A DNA stretch of 64,000 nt. Origin: Streptomyces musisoli. Lineage in GTDB: Bacteria > Actinomycetota > Actinomycetes > Streptomycetales > Streptomycetaceae. This document shows, one piece after another, positions 34,515 through 43,350 of the stretch. Positions within the stretch are counted from its first letter, which is position 1, and each line of letters begins with the position of its first letter. The translations under genes were made by a program, and so were the position numbers. The DNA lies in NCBI RefSeq assembly GCF_016741855.1, contig NZ_JAERRH010000001.1, positions 62,001 to 126,000 on the forward strand, read 5' to 3'. Below the pieces are notes generated by a model that saw only the letters and a program-made list of their open reading frames with translations, was not told the origin of the DNA and searched no databases.

Positions 34515-35996
34515 TCATGAACTGCTTGTTCCGGCCCCGCCGGCGCGGGCCTCCAGCACCGGGCGGTCGATCTTGCCGTTGCCGTTCCGGGGCAGCGGGG
34601 AGAGGATCCGCACCTCGTCCGCCACCATGTAGCGCGGCAGACGCTGGGTGAGGTACTGCCTCAGGGCCAGGACCCCGAGATCGCGGCCGGACTCCGGGGA
34701 GACGAACGCCACCAGACGGGTGTCGACTCCTTCGCCCACCGCCACCGCGGCGGCCTCCGCGACGTCGGCGTGGTTCTCCAGCACCGACTCGACCTCGGCG
34801 AGTTCGACCCGGTGGCCGCGGATCTTCACCATCTGGTCGCGGCGCCCCAGGTAGTCGAACGAGCCGTCGGGCAGCACCCGGACCAGGTCGCCGGTGCGGT
34901 ACGGACCGCTCTGCGGCGGATGGCCCCAGTAGCCGGCCATCACCGTGGGGCCGTCCGCGACGAGTTCGCCCTCCTCGCCCGCTGCCGCGACCCCGCCGTC
35001 GCCGCGCACCGCCCAGACCCGGTCGCCGCCGGCCGCGACACCGATCGGCACCGGCCGGTCGCGGTCCAGGTCCGCCTTCGTGACCTCGTGGTACGTGCAC
35101 ACGTTGGTCTCGGTCGGGCCGTAGAGGTTCATCATCCGCGCCCCGGTCCACGCGGCCAGGTCGCGCAGCTGCGCGATGGGGAACGGCTCGCCCGCGAACA
35201 GCACCGTGTGCAGCGACTCGGGCGCCGGACGGTCGAGGAGCCCGCCGTGCCGCATCATCACCGCGAGGGCGGACGGCACCGAGTACCAGACACTGATCTG
35301 CCGAAGGTGGAGGAACTCCACCAGCTGCATCGGCGCGAAGGACAGCTCCGGGGGAATGAGGTGCACCGACGCGCCGGCCCGGAACGCCACGTAAAGGTCG
35401 AGCACCGACAGGTCGAAGGCGAACGGCGCGTGGTTGGCGAACCGGTCGTCCTCCCCCGGTGCCAGCACGTCGTGCGCCCAGTCGACGAACGCCCGGGCGT
35501 TCCCGTGGGTCAGGCAGACGCCCTTGGGCGTGCCGGTCGACCCCGATGTGTACAGGATGTACGCCAGGTCCGAGTCGGTCGTGGCCGTGTCGACGGGCGG
35601 TGCCGGATCGTAGGGGCCGTCGAGCCCCTCGTAGCCGGCCTCCTCGCCGAGTTCGGCGGAGATCCGCGGGATCCGGGCGTTGTTCGTGACGACGACGCGC
35701 GCCGCGCAGTCCCGGGCGATGGCCGCGACCCGGGCGACCGGGCTGCTGCCGTCGACGGGCACGTAGGCGGCGCCGAGCCGGAGGACCGCCTGCATCGCCG
35801 CCACCGTCGCCGGGCTCTTGCCCGCCCAGAGCACGACCCGGTCGCCGCGCCGGACGCCCTGGCGGCCGAGCCTGGCCGCGATCGCGTCGGCGGCGGCGTC
35901 GAGTTCGGCGTAGGTGAAGGAACCGGACGGCCCGCTCACGGCCTGCGCGTCGGGCCGGCGTGCGGCGGCCTCGATGACGAGCTGGTGGAGGGTCAC
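34515..35996 (-). CDS. Stand-alone adenylation enzyme, L-proline type (PltF/RedM-like)
   Basis: This 493-residue enzyme is an A domain with no fused carrier. YTSGSTGTPKG (about 155), the YGPTE and YRTGD motifs and NGNGKIDRP with the final Lys are all present. The pocket residues read D-L-L-Y-L-A-L-V-C-K, which matches the code I recall for the L-proline enzymes PltF and RedM. It should make prolyl-AMP and load the carrier two genes downstream. The start is GTG 35996, overlapping the stop of the upstream oxidase as GTGA, so the two are translationally coupled. Confidence 0.93.
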   Translation of the reverse strand: MTLHQLVIEAAARRPDAQAVSGPSGSFTYAELDAAADAIAARLGRQGVRRGDRVVLWAGKSPATVAAMQAVLRLGAAYVPVDGSSPVARVAAIARDCAARVVVTNNARIPRISAELGEEAGYEGLDGPYDPAPPVDTATTDSDLAYILYTSGSTGTPKGVCLTHGNARAFVDWAHDVLAPGEDDRFANHAPFAFDLSVLDLYVAFRAGASVHLIPPELSFAPMQLVEFLHLRQISVWYSVPSALAVMMRHGGLLDRPAPESLHTVLFAGEPFPIAQLRDLAAWTGARMMNLYGPTETNVCTYHEVTKADLDRDRPVPIGVAAGGDRVWAVRGDGGVAAAGEEGELVADGPTVMAGYWGHPPQSGPYRTGDLVRVLPDGSFDYLGRRDQMVKIRGHRVELAEVESVLENHADVAEAAAVAVGEGVDTRLVAFVSPESGRDLGVLALRQYLTQRLPRYMVADEVRILSPLPRNGNGKIDRPVLEARAGGAGTSSS

Positions 35997-37129
35997 AGCC
36001 CTGCCTCCCTCGCGATGAGTTCCAGTTGGATCTCGGTCGTCCCGGAGAAGACGGTGGTGGGCAGGCAGTCGCGCAACTGCTCCTCGATCCCGGCGTCGGC
36101 CAGGTAGCCGGACGCCCCGAACAGCTGCATGGCGTCGAGGCTGTTGGCGACCGCCGCCTCGGACACGGCGGTCTTCGCCATCGCGATCGCGCCGACGTCC
36201 GTGCGGCCCTGGTCCAGCAGCCAGCAGGCGCGGTACAGCAGCAGACGCGCGCTCTCCAGCCGCTGCCGCATCCTGGCGATCCGGTGCGAGACGGCCTGGA
36301 ACCCGGCGATCTTGCGCCCGAACTGGCGCCGGCGGGTGGTCCGGCCGACGCACTCGGCGAGCTGGCGCTCCATCAGCCCCAGGTAGCCGGCGAACAGGCA
36401 GCCGCGTTCCCAGGCCATGGAGTGCTGGAAGATGGCCCCGCCGCTGCCCTCGGCCCCGAGCCGGTAGCGGGCCGGTACGACGCAGTCCTCGAACCGCACC
36501 CGCGCCGCCAGGCAGCCGTTCAGCCCCATCTTGGGCAGCGGCGGACCGACGACGACGCCGTCGAGTTCCCGCGGCACGGCGAACGCCGAGATGCCCAGGA
36601 AACCGGCGGCCGGATCCGTGACCGCGTAGGTGACGAACACGTCCGCGATCGGGGCGTTGCTGACGAAGGACTTCTCCCCTTCGAGCACGTATGCGTCGCC
36701 CGAGCCCTTGGCGGTGGTCCGGATCCGTCCGACGTCCGAACCCGCCTCGTCCTCGGTCATGGCGTTGCCGGCGATCACGTCGCCCGCCGCCATGCCCGCC
36801 AGCAGCTCGCGGGCCGCGTCCGTCCCGAACTCCCAGACGGGCACGGCGCAAGACAGCAGGTGCGCCGCGACCCCGAAGACCAGACCCATGTCGGAGCAGG
36901 AGCGGCCGAACGCCTCCAGGCCCAGCGCCGTGTCCAGAGCCCCCAGGCCCGCACCGCCGTGCTCCTCGGGAAGGCACATCCCCGTCAGGCCGATGCTCGC
37001 GGCGTCCTTCCAGGCCAGCCGCACCAGCTCCGGGTCGGTGCACGTCTCATGCTCGGCGAAACGCTCTGCGACAGCCGCGTTTATGCCGGCGTACCGTTCA
37101 CGTTGAAGCGGTGACAGCTCGAAGTCCAT
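35993..37129 (-). CDS. Acyl-CoA dehydrogenase-like prolyl-S-carrier oxidase (PltE/RedW-like)
   Basis: This 378-residue flavoprotein has the full acyl-CoA dehydrogenase fold: PEEHGGAGLGALD near the N-terminus, MTEDEAGSDVG in the FAD-binding middle, RRRQFGRKIAGFQAV, and the C-terminal FSGTTEIQLELIAREAGL. Together with a proline A enzyme and a carrier, this family oxidises prolyl thioester to pyrrole-2-carboxyl thioester. It is the first gene of the four-gene starter operon, and a SARP-like box lies 141 bp upstream. An ordinary fatty-acid role is unlikely given the neighbours. Confidence 0.92.
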   Translation of the reverse strand: MDFELSPLQRERYAGINAAVAERFAEHETCTDPELVRLAWKDAASIGLTGMCLPEEHGGAGLGALDTALGLEAFGRSCSDMGLVFGVAAHLLSCAVPVWEFGTDAARELLAGMAAGDVIAGNAMTEDEAGSDVGRIRTTAKGSGDAYVLEGEKSFVSNAPIADVFVTYAVTDPAAGFLGISAFAVPRELDGVVVGPPLPKMGLNGCLAARVRFEDCVVPARYRLGAEGSGGAIFQHSMAWERGCLFAGYLGLMERQLAECVGRTTRRRQFGRKIAGFQAVSHRIARMRQRLESARLLLYRACWLLDQGRTDVGAIAMAKTAVSEAAVANSLDAMQLFGASGYLADAGIEEQLRDCLPTTVFSGTTEIQLELIAREAGL

Positions 37130-37270
37130 CAGACGTTTTCCGGTGTGTATTCGACCGGTGCCAATTCAATCCCACCCCTATGACCGCACCCAGAAAGTTT
37201 CGGTGCCGCGACATTTGATTATTCTGGTCCGAACACTCGGCAACGGTAGGTTCCTGCCGGGCGGACCCCA

Positions 37271-37288
37271 ACCCTTACCGCACCCTTA
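37271..37288 (-). promoter_or_regulatory. SARP-like box for the starter-unit operon
   Basis: On the minus strand TAAGGGT-gcgg-TAAGGGT repeats with an exact 11-bp period. A TACCGT -10-like hexamer lies 25 bp downstream (37240-37245). The 346-bp gap 37130-37475 holds this box, the opposed box at 37306 and no convincing gene. Confidence 0.55.
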
Positions 37289-37305
37289 TGAAAGGCGGAC
37301 CCGCC

Positions 37306-37351
37306 TAGGGGTACGGTAGGGGTGTCAGCCGGGACGCAATCGACGTACTGT
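37306..37351 (+). promoter_or_regulatory. Opposed SARP-like box with a -10 but no plausible gene
   Basis: TAGGGGT (37306-37312) and TAGGGGT (37317-37323) are identical and 11 bp apart. A TACTGT hexamer at 37346-37351 follows after 22 bp, the same spacing as upstream of the left PKS. Transcription would run rightward, antisense to the thioesterase gene. No convincing coding sequence starts there, so it may drive an antisense RNA or simply be half of a looped operator pair. Confidence 0.45.
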
Positions 37352-37475
37352 CCGCACGAGATCCCGCCCGGAAATGCCGAGAGGCGCGCCAATGCGCGCC
37401 TCCGTGTTCCGCACCGGATCGCCGGTTCGCCGCCCCACGCAGCGGCAGCCGGGTCGCCGCGCCAAGAGCGCGGGA

Positions 37476-38294
37476 TCAGCCCCCCGTCGACGTGGCGCGG
37501 GGGCGCGCTTCGCCGCGGGGCCGGCCCCGGCCCGCTTCCTGTCGCGCCCCGGACAGCGCGGACGCGATGACGTCCAGCACTCCGGCCCGGCATTCGTCCA
37601 GGTAGAAGTGGTCGCCCGGGAAGATTCGCAGGTCGAACCGGCCGAGCGTGTGCTGCGACCAGGCCGCCGTGTCGTCGATGGAGGCCTTCGGGTCGCTGTC
37701 GCCGACCATCGCGGTGACATCGCACGACAGCGGCGGTGCGGAGTCGAACCGGTACGTCTCGATGGCCGTGTAGTCGGCGCGGATCGTCGGCAGGACGAGG
37801 TCGAGCAGGTCCTTGTCCGCCAGGACGCGTGGGTCCGTGCCGCCCAGTGCGCGCACCTCCGCGACGAGCGCGGCCGTGCCCGCCCGGTGCAGCTCCTCGT
37901 GCCGGACACGGGAGGGCGCCCGCCGGCCGGAGACGAACAGATGCGCCGGTGCGACGCCCTCGTCCCGGGCGATCCGGCTCGCCACCTCGAAGGCGAGGAC
38001 CGCTCCCATGCTGTGGCCGAAGAACGCGAACGGCTGTGCCAGCCGCGGCCGGATCGCCGCATGGATCCGGTCGGCGAGTTCGGGAACGGCGCGGATGCAG
38101 GGCTCGCTGCGGCGGTCCTGGCGGCCCGGGTACTGCACGGCCAGCACCTCGATGTCCGCCGGGAGCGACCTCGACCACGGGAAGAAGTAACTGGCGGCAC
38201 CGCCCGCGTGCGGGAAACAGAAGAGGCGTACGCCTTCCGGCGCCTCCCGGTAGACGCGGAACCAACTGTCGCCGTCGGTATATTCCACTGCCAT
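37476..38294 (-). CDS. Type II thioesterase
   Basis: This 272-residue alpha/beta hydrolase has the nucleophile elbow GHSMGA (Ser about 95), a central Asp region and the C-terminal GDHFYLDE (His about 227). The FPHAGGAASYF start is typical of editing thioesterases of PKS/NRPS clusters, which remove stalled or wrong acyl groups from carriers. Because the NRPS ends without its own TE, this enzyme could also release the product; that is speculation. ATG 38294 has AGGA 5 bp upstream, and an in-frame GTG precedes it by one codon. A SARP-like box lies 74 bp upstream, placing it under the same likely control as the starter operon and the left PKS. Confidence 0.92.
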   Translation of the reverse strand: MAVEYTDGDSWFRVYREAPEGVRLFCFPHAGGAASYFFPWSRSLPADIEVLAVQYPGRQDRRSEPCIRAVPELADRIHAAIRPRLAQPFAFFGHSMGAVLAFEVASRIARDEGVAPAHLFVSGRRAPSRVRHEELHRAGTAALVAEVRALGGTDPRVLADKDLLDLVLPTIRADYTAIETYRFDSAPPLSCDVTAMVGDSDPKASIDDTAAWSQHTLGRFDLRIFPGDHFYLDECRAGVLDVIASALSGARQEAGRGRPRGEARPRATSTGG

Positions 38295-38341
38295 CACCTT
38301 CCTCAGCGCAGCACAAACAGCCGATCCTCGAGGCGCATCCG

Positions 38342-38386
38342 ACCTTATCCCCGGCCCCGGTGCGGCGAACCCCTAGAAAACCCTTA
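38342..38386 (-). promoter_or_regulatory. SARP-like box and -10 for the thioesterase gene
   Basis: On the minus strand TAAGGGT (38386-38380), TTTC and TAGGGGT (38375-38369) have an 11-bp period. After 21 bp comes TAAGGT (38347-38342) within TAAGGTCGG, the same string found 22 bp after the box upstream of the left PKS. The conserved spacing argues against chance. Confidence 0.55.
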
Positions 38387-38476
38387 TCGTGCCGCTTCCG
38401 CATTGCCCGGCATCGGCCCGTCTCCCTACGCTCGATTCGACGGCGTGGCAGCGGACACCGCAGGCGGGACGGGCGA

Positions 38477-40561
38477 ATGCTCAGCATGGATGAAACCACC
38501 GAACTGCTGACCCGGCAGTGGCACTTCCCCGATCTGGCTGACGAGGCCGCCCTGGCCCGGCTGTGGAAACCGGCCGCGGCCCTCGGCTGGTTCGACCGCG
38601 GCAGCCTCGCCGGCACCGTCGCGCTGGTCCGGGCCACCGGAGCGGCCGCCTGCCCGCTGCCCGTGATGGACGGCTTCGTCGCCGCGGGCCTGCTGACGAC
38701 GGCCCCGGAGATCGTGGCCGGCATCGCCGCCGGGGACGTCCGGATCCTGGTGGCGGCGGGGGACCCGGCGGCCGGGACGGTGCAGTTCGCGGAATGCGGG
38801 ACGGCCGCCTCACACGTCCTGGTCCTGCCGCCCGCGGGCGGACGCGCCTCGGTACGGCCCGTGGAGTTCGCCGTCCCGCAGCCCGGGCTGGCACAGCCCG
38901 CCTGGTCCCGGCTGCACCTGGGCGGACCGGAGGCCGTCGTCGACGTCGATCCGGAGCGGGCCGCCCAGGCGCTCTCCCTGCTCAGGCTGGGCCTGGCGGT
39001 ACGGGCGACGGCGGCCGCCCGGCGGTCCCACGAGCAGTCCGTCGCCCATGCGAAGGTCCGCCGGCAGTTCGGCCGGGCGATCGGCGGGTTCGGCGCGGTC
39101 CAGCAGCGCACGGCGACCCGGGAGATCGAACTCGTCGCGGGTGAACTCCTCATCGAGGATGCCGTGCGCAGGCACGCCGGCGACGCACCGGACCGGATCC
39201 TCGCCACGGAGCTGGCGGTGTCCCATGCGGCCGCAGTGGCACCGCGCATCCAGATCAGCGCCCATCAGACCCTCGGGGCGGGCGGGTACTTCGAGGGACA
39301 CGACGCCCCTTGGCTCTTCCGCCGGGTCCACGCCGACATCGCGCTGCTGCCCACCTGTCCGGCACCGCGCGGAACCGTCGCCGACATCCTGATCGGGTCC
39401 GCCACGGGTCTGCCGGCCGTGGATTCCACTCCGCAGGCGGCGGCGATGCGCGAGCAGGCGCGCTCCTTCTGCGCCGAACACCGCTCCCGTGTGAGGCTGC
39501 TGGACGAGGACGACGACCCTGCCGTGGTGGCTGCGATGTCCGCGCGCGAGTGGTTCGGCATGACCTGGCCCGCCGCCGACGGCGGCCGCGGGGCCGGCCT
39601 CACCGAGCAGCTCGCGCTACAGGACGAGACCGCCTACCACCAACTGCCGGTCGCCAACGCGATGGGGGCCGTCTCGGTGGTCGGCGCACCCGTCGTCAAG
39701 CACGGGACGGCCGAGCAGAAGGAGAGGTACCTGCCCCGGATCAGGGACGGAAGACTGACCTTCTGCCTGGGCTACAGCGAGCCCGAGGCGGGCTCCGATC
39801 TCGCGTCGCTGACGACGACCGCCGTGCGGGACGGCGACGACTGGGTGATCAACGGGACGAAGGCGTGGATCGGCAACGCCCACACGGCGGAGTACATCTG
39901 GCTCGCCGTGCGCACGGACGTGGACGCGAAGCCGCCGATGGCCGGGATCAGCATGTTCATGGTCCCGATGGCGTCCGCGGGGATCCGGACGGAGCCGCAC
40001 CGGGCTCTGTCCGGGCAGGTCTGCTCCACGGTGACCTTCGACGACGTCCGGGTGAGCGACTCCGCGCGCATCGGCCCGGTCAACCGCGGCTGGCAGGTCA
40101 TCACGGACACGCTCACCAGCGAACGGCTGCTGCTGGCCACCGAACTCGCCGGGATGTCCCGTCGGCAGTTCGACGAGCTGCTGGCAACCGTGCGCGCCGA
40201 TCCGGACGGCGCGGCGGGCCCGTCCGGGTCGGACGGGCGGGCCCGGCTGAGCGGCATGGCCGTCCGGGTCCAGGCGGTGAACCTGCTGCTCGCCGAGGCC
40301 GCCGCGAAGGCGGAGTCCAGCGCCGTGCACACCGCACGTCTCACCTCGGCGATGGCCGGCGTGCTGGCCGCGGAGGTGGCGGAGCGGCTCAGCCGCGACG
40401 CGCTGGAGATCCTCGGCCCCGCGGCGGCCCTCTGCGCGCCGGACGCGCCCGGCGGGGGCATCTTCGAGCAGGGCCTGCGCCTGTCCGTCCTCGCGTTCCT
40501 CGGCGGCGGCACCAACGACGTGCAACGCGGCCTGATCGCCCGCGGCCTCGGCCTGAGCTGA
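38477..40561 (+). CDS. Fused double acyl-CoA dehydrogenase (FadE34-like)
   Basis: This 694-residue protein contains two acyl-CoA dehydrogenase units. The N-terminal unit (about 1-310) is shortened and diverged but keeps HAKVRRQFGRAIGGFGAVQQR. The C-terminal unit (about 330-694) is complete: MTWPAADGGRGAGL, CLGYSEPEAGSDLASL, INGTKAWIGNA and FLGGGTNDVQRGLIARGLGL. Length and layout resemble fused enzymes such as mycobacterial FadE34, which act on bulky CoA thioesters. It is divergent from the thioesterase, and ATG 38477 was taken as start although the ribosome site is weak. It could oxidise the polyketide chain, but its 3' end carries a tandem repeat of the kind seen only in the non-cluster genes to the right. 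It may therefore mark the cluster edge. Confidence 0.88.
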   Translation: MLSMDETTELLTRQWHFPDLADEAALARLWKPAAALGWFDRGSLAGTVALVRATGAAACPLPVMDGFVAAGLLTTAPEIVAGIAAGDVRILVAAGDPAAGTVQFAECGTAASHVLVLPPAGGRASVRPVEFAVPQPGLAQPAWSRLHLGGPEAVVDVDPERAAQALSLLRLGLAVRATAAARRSHEQSVAHAKVRRQFGRAIGGFGAVQQRTATREIELVAGELLIEDAVRRHAGDAPDRILATELAVSHAAAVAPRIQISAHQTLGAGGYFEGHDAPWLFRRVHADIALLPTCPAPRGTVADILIGSATGLPAVDSTPQAAAMREQARSFCAEHRSRVRLLDEDDDPAVVAAMSAREWFGMTWPAADGGRGAGLTEQLALQDETAYHQLPVANAMGAVSVVGAPVVKHGTAEQKERYLPRIRDGRLTFCLGYSEPEAGSDLASLTTTAVRDGDDWVINGTKAWIGNAHTAEYIWLAVRTDVDAKPPMAGISMFMVPMASAGIRTEPHRALSGQVCSTVTFDDVRVSDSARIGPVNRGWQVITDTLTSERLLLATELAGMSRRQFDELLATVRADPDGAAGPSGSDGRARLSGMAVRVQAVNLLLAEAAAKAESSAVHTARLTSAMAGVLAAEVAERLSRDALEILGPAAALCAPDAPGGGIFEQGLRLSVLAFLGGGTNDVQRGLIARGLGLS

Positions 40562-40705
40562 CCACCCGGATCACCGGCGGCCTCGACCGACCTGCCCCGA
40601 TCACTTACGACCTCGGCCCGACCTGAACTGACCCGATCACCACGGCCTCGGCCCGACCTGAGCTGACCCGTCCCGATCACCCACGGCCTCGGTCCGCCCC
40701 GCCCC
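40550..40705 (+). repeat. Degenerate tandem repeat starting at the double dehydrogenase stop
   Basis: The final codons and stop of the dehydrogenase gene (CGGCCTCGGCCTGAGCTGAC) recur downstream. Two close copies of a unit containing ACGGCCTCGG, CCGACCTGA and CTGACCC, plus two poorer ones, are spaced 31-41 bp apart. No hairpin or gene was recognised within it. Confidence 0.6.
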
Positions 40706-40915
40706 GGCTCCCGGGGCTGCCGCCTGGCCGGGCGCGGAGACCGCGGTCCGCCCCCGGAGGGCCCCGCCGGGGCCGGCCGTTCCCCCGTCGGTCACGTCGA
40801 CGTCCGCCACGGGCCGGGCAGCGGCGAGCGTCGGCCGGCCGGCTCCGGTTCCTCCCGTGTGTCCTGCAACCGCGGGGCGTGAAAACGCCTTCCCTGTATC
40901 GCCGTTTCGGTCTTG
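40706..40915. other. Gap without a recognised gene
   Basis: Part of the 415-bp interval 40562-40976. Only GC-rich sequence with short shadow reading frames is seen here; the flanking parts hold the two repeat features. Confidence 0.4.
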
Positions 40916-40957
40916 CCTCTTCGGTAGTGCCTCTCGATCACCTCTTCAGCAGTGCCT
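40916..40957 (+). repeat. Direct 17-bp repeat upstream of the GMC oxidoreductase
   Basis: Two 17-bp copies (40916-40932 and 40941-40957), of the form CCTCTTCrGyAGTGCCT, start 25 bp apart and differ at two positions. They lie 20-61 bp before the GMC start, so they could bind a regulator. No promoter hexamers were obvious. Confidence 0.4.
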
Positions 40958-40976
40958 TCCGAGCAAAGGGGATGGA

Positions 40977-42551
40977 ATGAGCGAGTACGACTACGTCGTC
41001 GTCGGCGCCGGGTCCGCGGGCTGTGTGCTGGCGGCACGTCTGTCGGAGGACCCCGAGGTGCGGGTGGCGGTGATCGAGGCGGGCGGCCCCGACTCCGCGC
41101 GGGAGATCCATGTCCCGGCCGCCTTCCCCCAGCTGTTCAAGAGCGACCTCGACTGGGACCTCGACTCCGAGCCCGAGCCGGGCATCGGCGGCCGGCGGAC
41201 CTACCTGCCCCGCGGCAGGATGTTCGGCGGTTGCAGCTCGATGAACGCGATGATCTACATCCGCGGCAACCGTGCCGACTACGACGGCTGGGCCGCGGCC
41301 GGGGCCACCGGCTGGTCGTACGACGAGGTGCTGCCGTACTTCCGGCGCGCGGAGGACAACGAGCGCGGCGAGGACGAATTCCACGGCGTCGGCGGGCCGT
41401 TGACGGTCAGCGAGGGCCGATCCGGCCACCCGCTCGCGTCGGCCTTCGTACGGGCCGCCGAGCAGGCCGGCCACAAGGCGAACGACGACTTCAACGGGGA
41501 GACCCAACTGGGCGTCGGCCGCTACCAGCTCACCCAGCGCGACGGACTGCGCTGCAGCACCGCCGTGGCCTATCTGCGCCCCGCCCTCGCACGGCCGAAC
41601 CTCACCGTGCTCCCCTCCTCCCGCGCGCACCGCGTGGTGATCGAGGGCGGCCGGGCGACGGGCGTGGAGGTGGAGCGCGGCGGCACCGTCGAGGTGATCC
41701 GCGCCGGGCGCGAGGTGATCCTGTCCGCCGGCACCTACGAGTCCCCGAAGCTGCTGATGCTGTCCGGGGTCGGGCCCGCCGCGGTCCTGTCCGCCTTCGG
41801 CATCACCGTCATCCGCGATCTGCCGGTCGGCCTGGGCCTCCAGGACCACTACATGACGCTGCTCAACTTCCGCACCGATCAGGAGTCGCTGATCAGCGCG
41901 GCGAGCCCGGACAACGCGGCGCTCCTGGAGAGTGCCGGGCGGGGCCCATTGACCTCCAACATCGGTGAGGCCGGGGGCTTCTTCCGCAGCCGTGACGCGC
42001 TGGACGCACCGGACCTCCAGTTCCACGCCGCCCCCGTGCTGTTCCACCAGGAGGGGCTCGGTCCGGCCACCGAGCACGGCTTCGCCTTCGGCCCGTGCGT
42101 GCTCGCCCCGACCAGCCGCGGCGCGGTGACCCTGCGCTCATCGCGCCCGGACGTGGCACCCCGGATCGTGCACAACTACCTGACGACGGCAAAAGACCGG
42201 GCGTGTCTCGTCGCCGGTGTCCGGCTCGCGCTGGACATCGCGGCGCAGCGGGCGGTGGCCGACCTCGTGACGGGGCCGTACGGCGACGCTCCGGCGGCCT
42301 CGGACTCCGACGCGGACCTCCTCGCCTGGGCACAGCGGTCCGGGCAGACCCTGTACCACCCGACGTCGACCTGTGCCATCGGCGCGGTGGTCGACCCCGA
42401 GCTGCGCGTGCTCGACGTGTCGGGCCTGCGGGTCGTCGACGCCTCGGTGTTCCCGGCGGTGCCGCGCGGGAACACCAACGCGCCCACGGTCATGGCCGCG
42501 GAGAAGGCGGCCGACCTCGTCAGGGGGACGGCGCCGGCGCTACGGGGCTGA
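40977..42551 (+). CDS. GMC-family FAD oxidoreductase (choline dehydrogenase-like)
   Basis: This 524-residue flavoenzyme begins with the dinucleotide-binding motif YVVVGAGSAGCVLAARL. GMC signature 1 is RGRMFGGCSSMNAMIYIRG (about 78-96), and the second is in the SAGTYESPKLLMLSGVG region. The C-terminal HPTSTCAIGAVVDPELRV and NTNAPTVMAAEKAADLV contribute the active-site His and Asn. The family oxidises primary alcohols to aldehydes. ATG 40977 follows AAAGGGGAT. The 3' end overlaps the convergent START-like gene by 12 bp. It might tailor the polyketide or serve general alcohol metabolism; the sequence does not decide. Confidence 0.92.
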   Translation: MSEYDYVVVGAGSAGCVLAARLSEDPEVRVAVIEAGGPDSAREIHVPAAFPQLFKSDLDWDLDSEPEPGIGGRRTYLPRGRMFGGCSSMNAMIYIRGNRADYDGWAAAGATGWSYDEVLPYFRRAEDNERGEDEFHGVGGPLTVSEGRSGHPLASAFVRAAEQAGHKANDDFNGETQLGVGRYQLTQRDGLRCSTAVAYLRPALARPNLTVLPSSRAHRVVIEGGRATGVEVERGGTVEVIRAGREVILSAGTYESPKLLMLSGVGPAAVLSAFGITVIRDLPVGLGLQDHYMTLLNFRTDQESLISAASPDNAALLESAGRGPLTSNIGEAGGFFRSRDALDAPDLQFHAAPVLFHQEGLGPATEHGFAFGPCVLAPTSRGAVTLRSSRPDVAPRIVHNYLTTAKDRACLVAGVRLALDIAAQRAVADLVTGPYGDAPAASDSDADLLAWAQRSGQTLYHPTSTCAIGAVVDPELRVLDVSGLRVVDASVFPAVPRGNTNAPTVMAAEKAADLVRGTAPALRG

Positions 42552-43145
42552 GCCGCCCGGCTTGCCCGACGCCGCACCGTCGGCCTGCCCGCGCGCGGAC
42601 AGGCCGGCGTGGCGGTCCGGGTTCACCACCGTGGACAGGCCGTTGAGCAGGAGGCGGGTGCCGCCGCGCAGATGGGCGGCGTCCTGGGTGCCGTCTCCCG
42701 TGGGCACGAGCCAGGTGTACTGCTCGGTCCAGGTCAGGCGGGAGCCGCCGGCCTCGTCGGACAGTTCGACGGTGACGAGGGAGATCCAGCGGCGGCTGCC
42801 GTCGACCTCGGCCTCGTAGACGTGGACGATCCGGGTGTCCGGAACGATGTCCAGGAACCGGGAGCGGTAGGCGAGGCGCTCCTCGGTGTCTGCGGAGACG
42901 AAGACGTTACGGGCTTCCTCGCCGCCGCCGACCCGGAAGTCCAGTGCGTGCTCGGCGGTGGCGGACCCGCCGGGCAGGCGGAACCAGCGGCTCCGCAGGG
43001 ATGGGTCGGCGAACCCGCGGAAGACCTCGGCCCGCGGCACCGTGAAGCTCAGACCGACCGAGAACGAGCCGTGCCGGGCGGGGAAGGCCGGGCCGTCGTC
43101 CGCGGCACGGGCCGCTTCGGCCCGCGTGGGGCGTCCTGCGTCCAT
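42540..43145 (-). CDS. SRPBCC (AHSA1/START-like) domain protein
   Basis: This 201-residue protein has one SRPBCC ligand-binding domain (about 26-160): it begins SFSVGLSFTVPRAEVFRGFADPSLRSRWF and ends LTWTEQYTWL. The family binds hydrophobic ligands and includes Aha1-like proteins and some cyclases. The C-terminal about 35 residues are low-complexity and poorly conserved in appearance. It overlaps the convergent GMC gene by 12 bp. Its ligand and role are unknown. Confidence 0.85.
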   Translation of the reverse strand: MDAGRPTRAEAARAADDGPAFPARHGSFSVGLSFTVPRAEVFRGFADPSLRSRWFRLPGGSATAEHALDFRVGGGEEARNVFVSADTEERLAYRSRFLDIVPDTRIVHVYEAEVDGSRRWISLVTVELSDEAGGSRLTWTEQYTWLVPTGDGTQDAAHLRGGTRLLLNGLSTVVNPDRHAGLSARGQADGAASGKPGGSAP

Positions 43146-43230
43146 CGACCCAACCTAACACGGGCCCGGCGGCCCCGGCGGGACGGCAACTACTGGTGGG
43201 ACAGGCCTGGTTGAGGCGACCGCACGGTTA

Positions 43231-43350
43231 CCCGGCCCGGTGCCCGCCCGGCTCGGCGGACGCGGACGGGCGTCCGTCAGGCTCGGCGGACCCGGCTAGG
43301 TGCCCGCCCGGCTCGGCGGACCCGGCCAGGCCCCCGCCCGGTTCAGCGGA
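43231..43350 (-). repeat. 30-bp tandem repeat starting at the LytTR stop codon
   Basis: Four units of 30 bp, two nearly identical, run leftward from the end of the response regulator gene. Each contains GTCCGCyGAnCC; in the first unit this covers the last codons and the TGA stop (43343-43345). The repeats fill most of the gap to the START-like gene. Confidence 0.75.

Noticed and set aside
37374..38510. Plus-strand open frame downstream of the orphan operator
   Set aside because: Basic, low-complexity product, no ribosome site, wholly antisense to the thioesterase gene.
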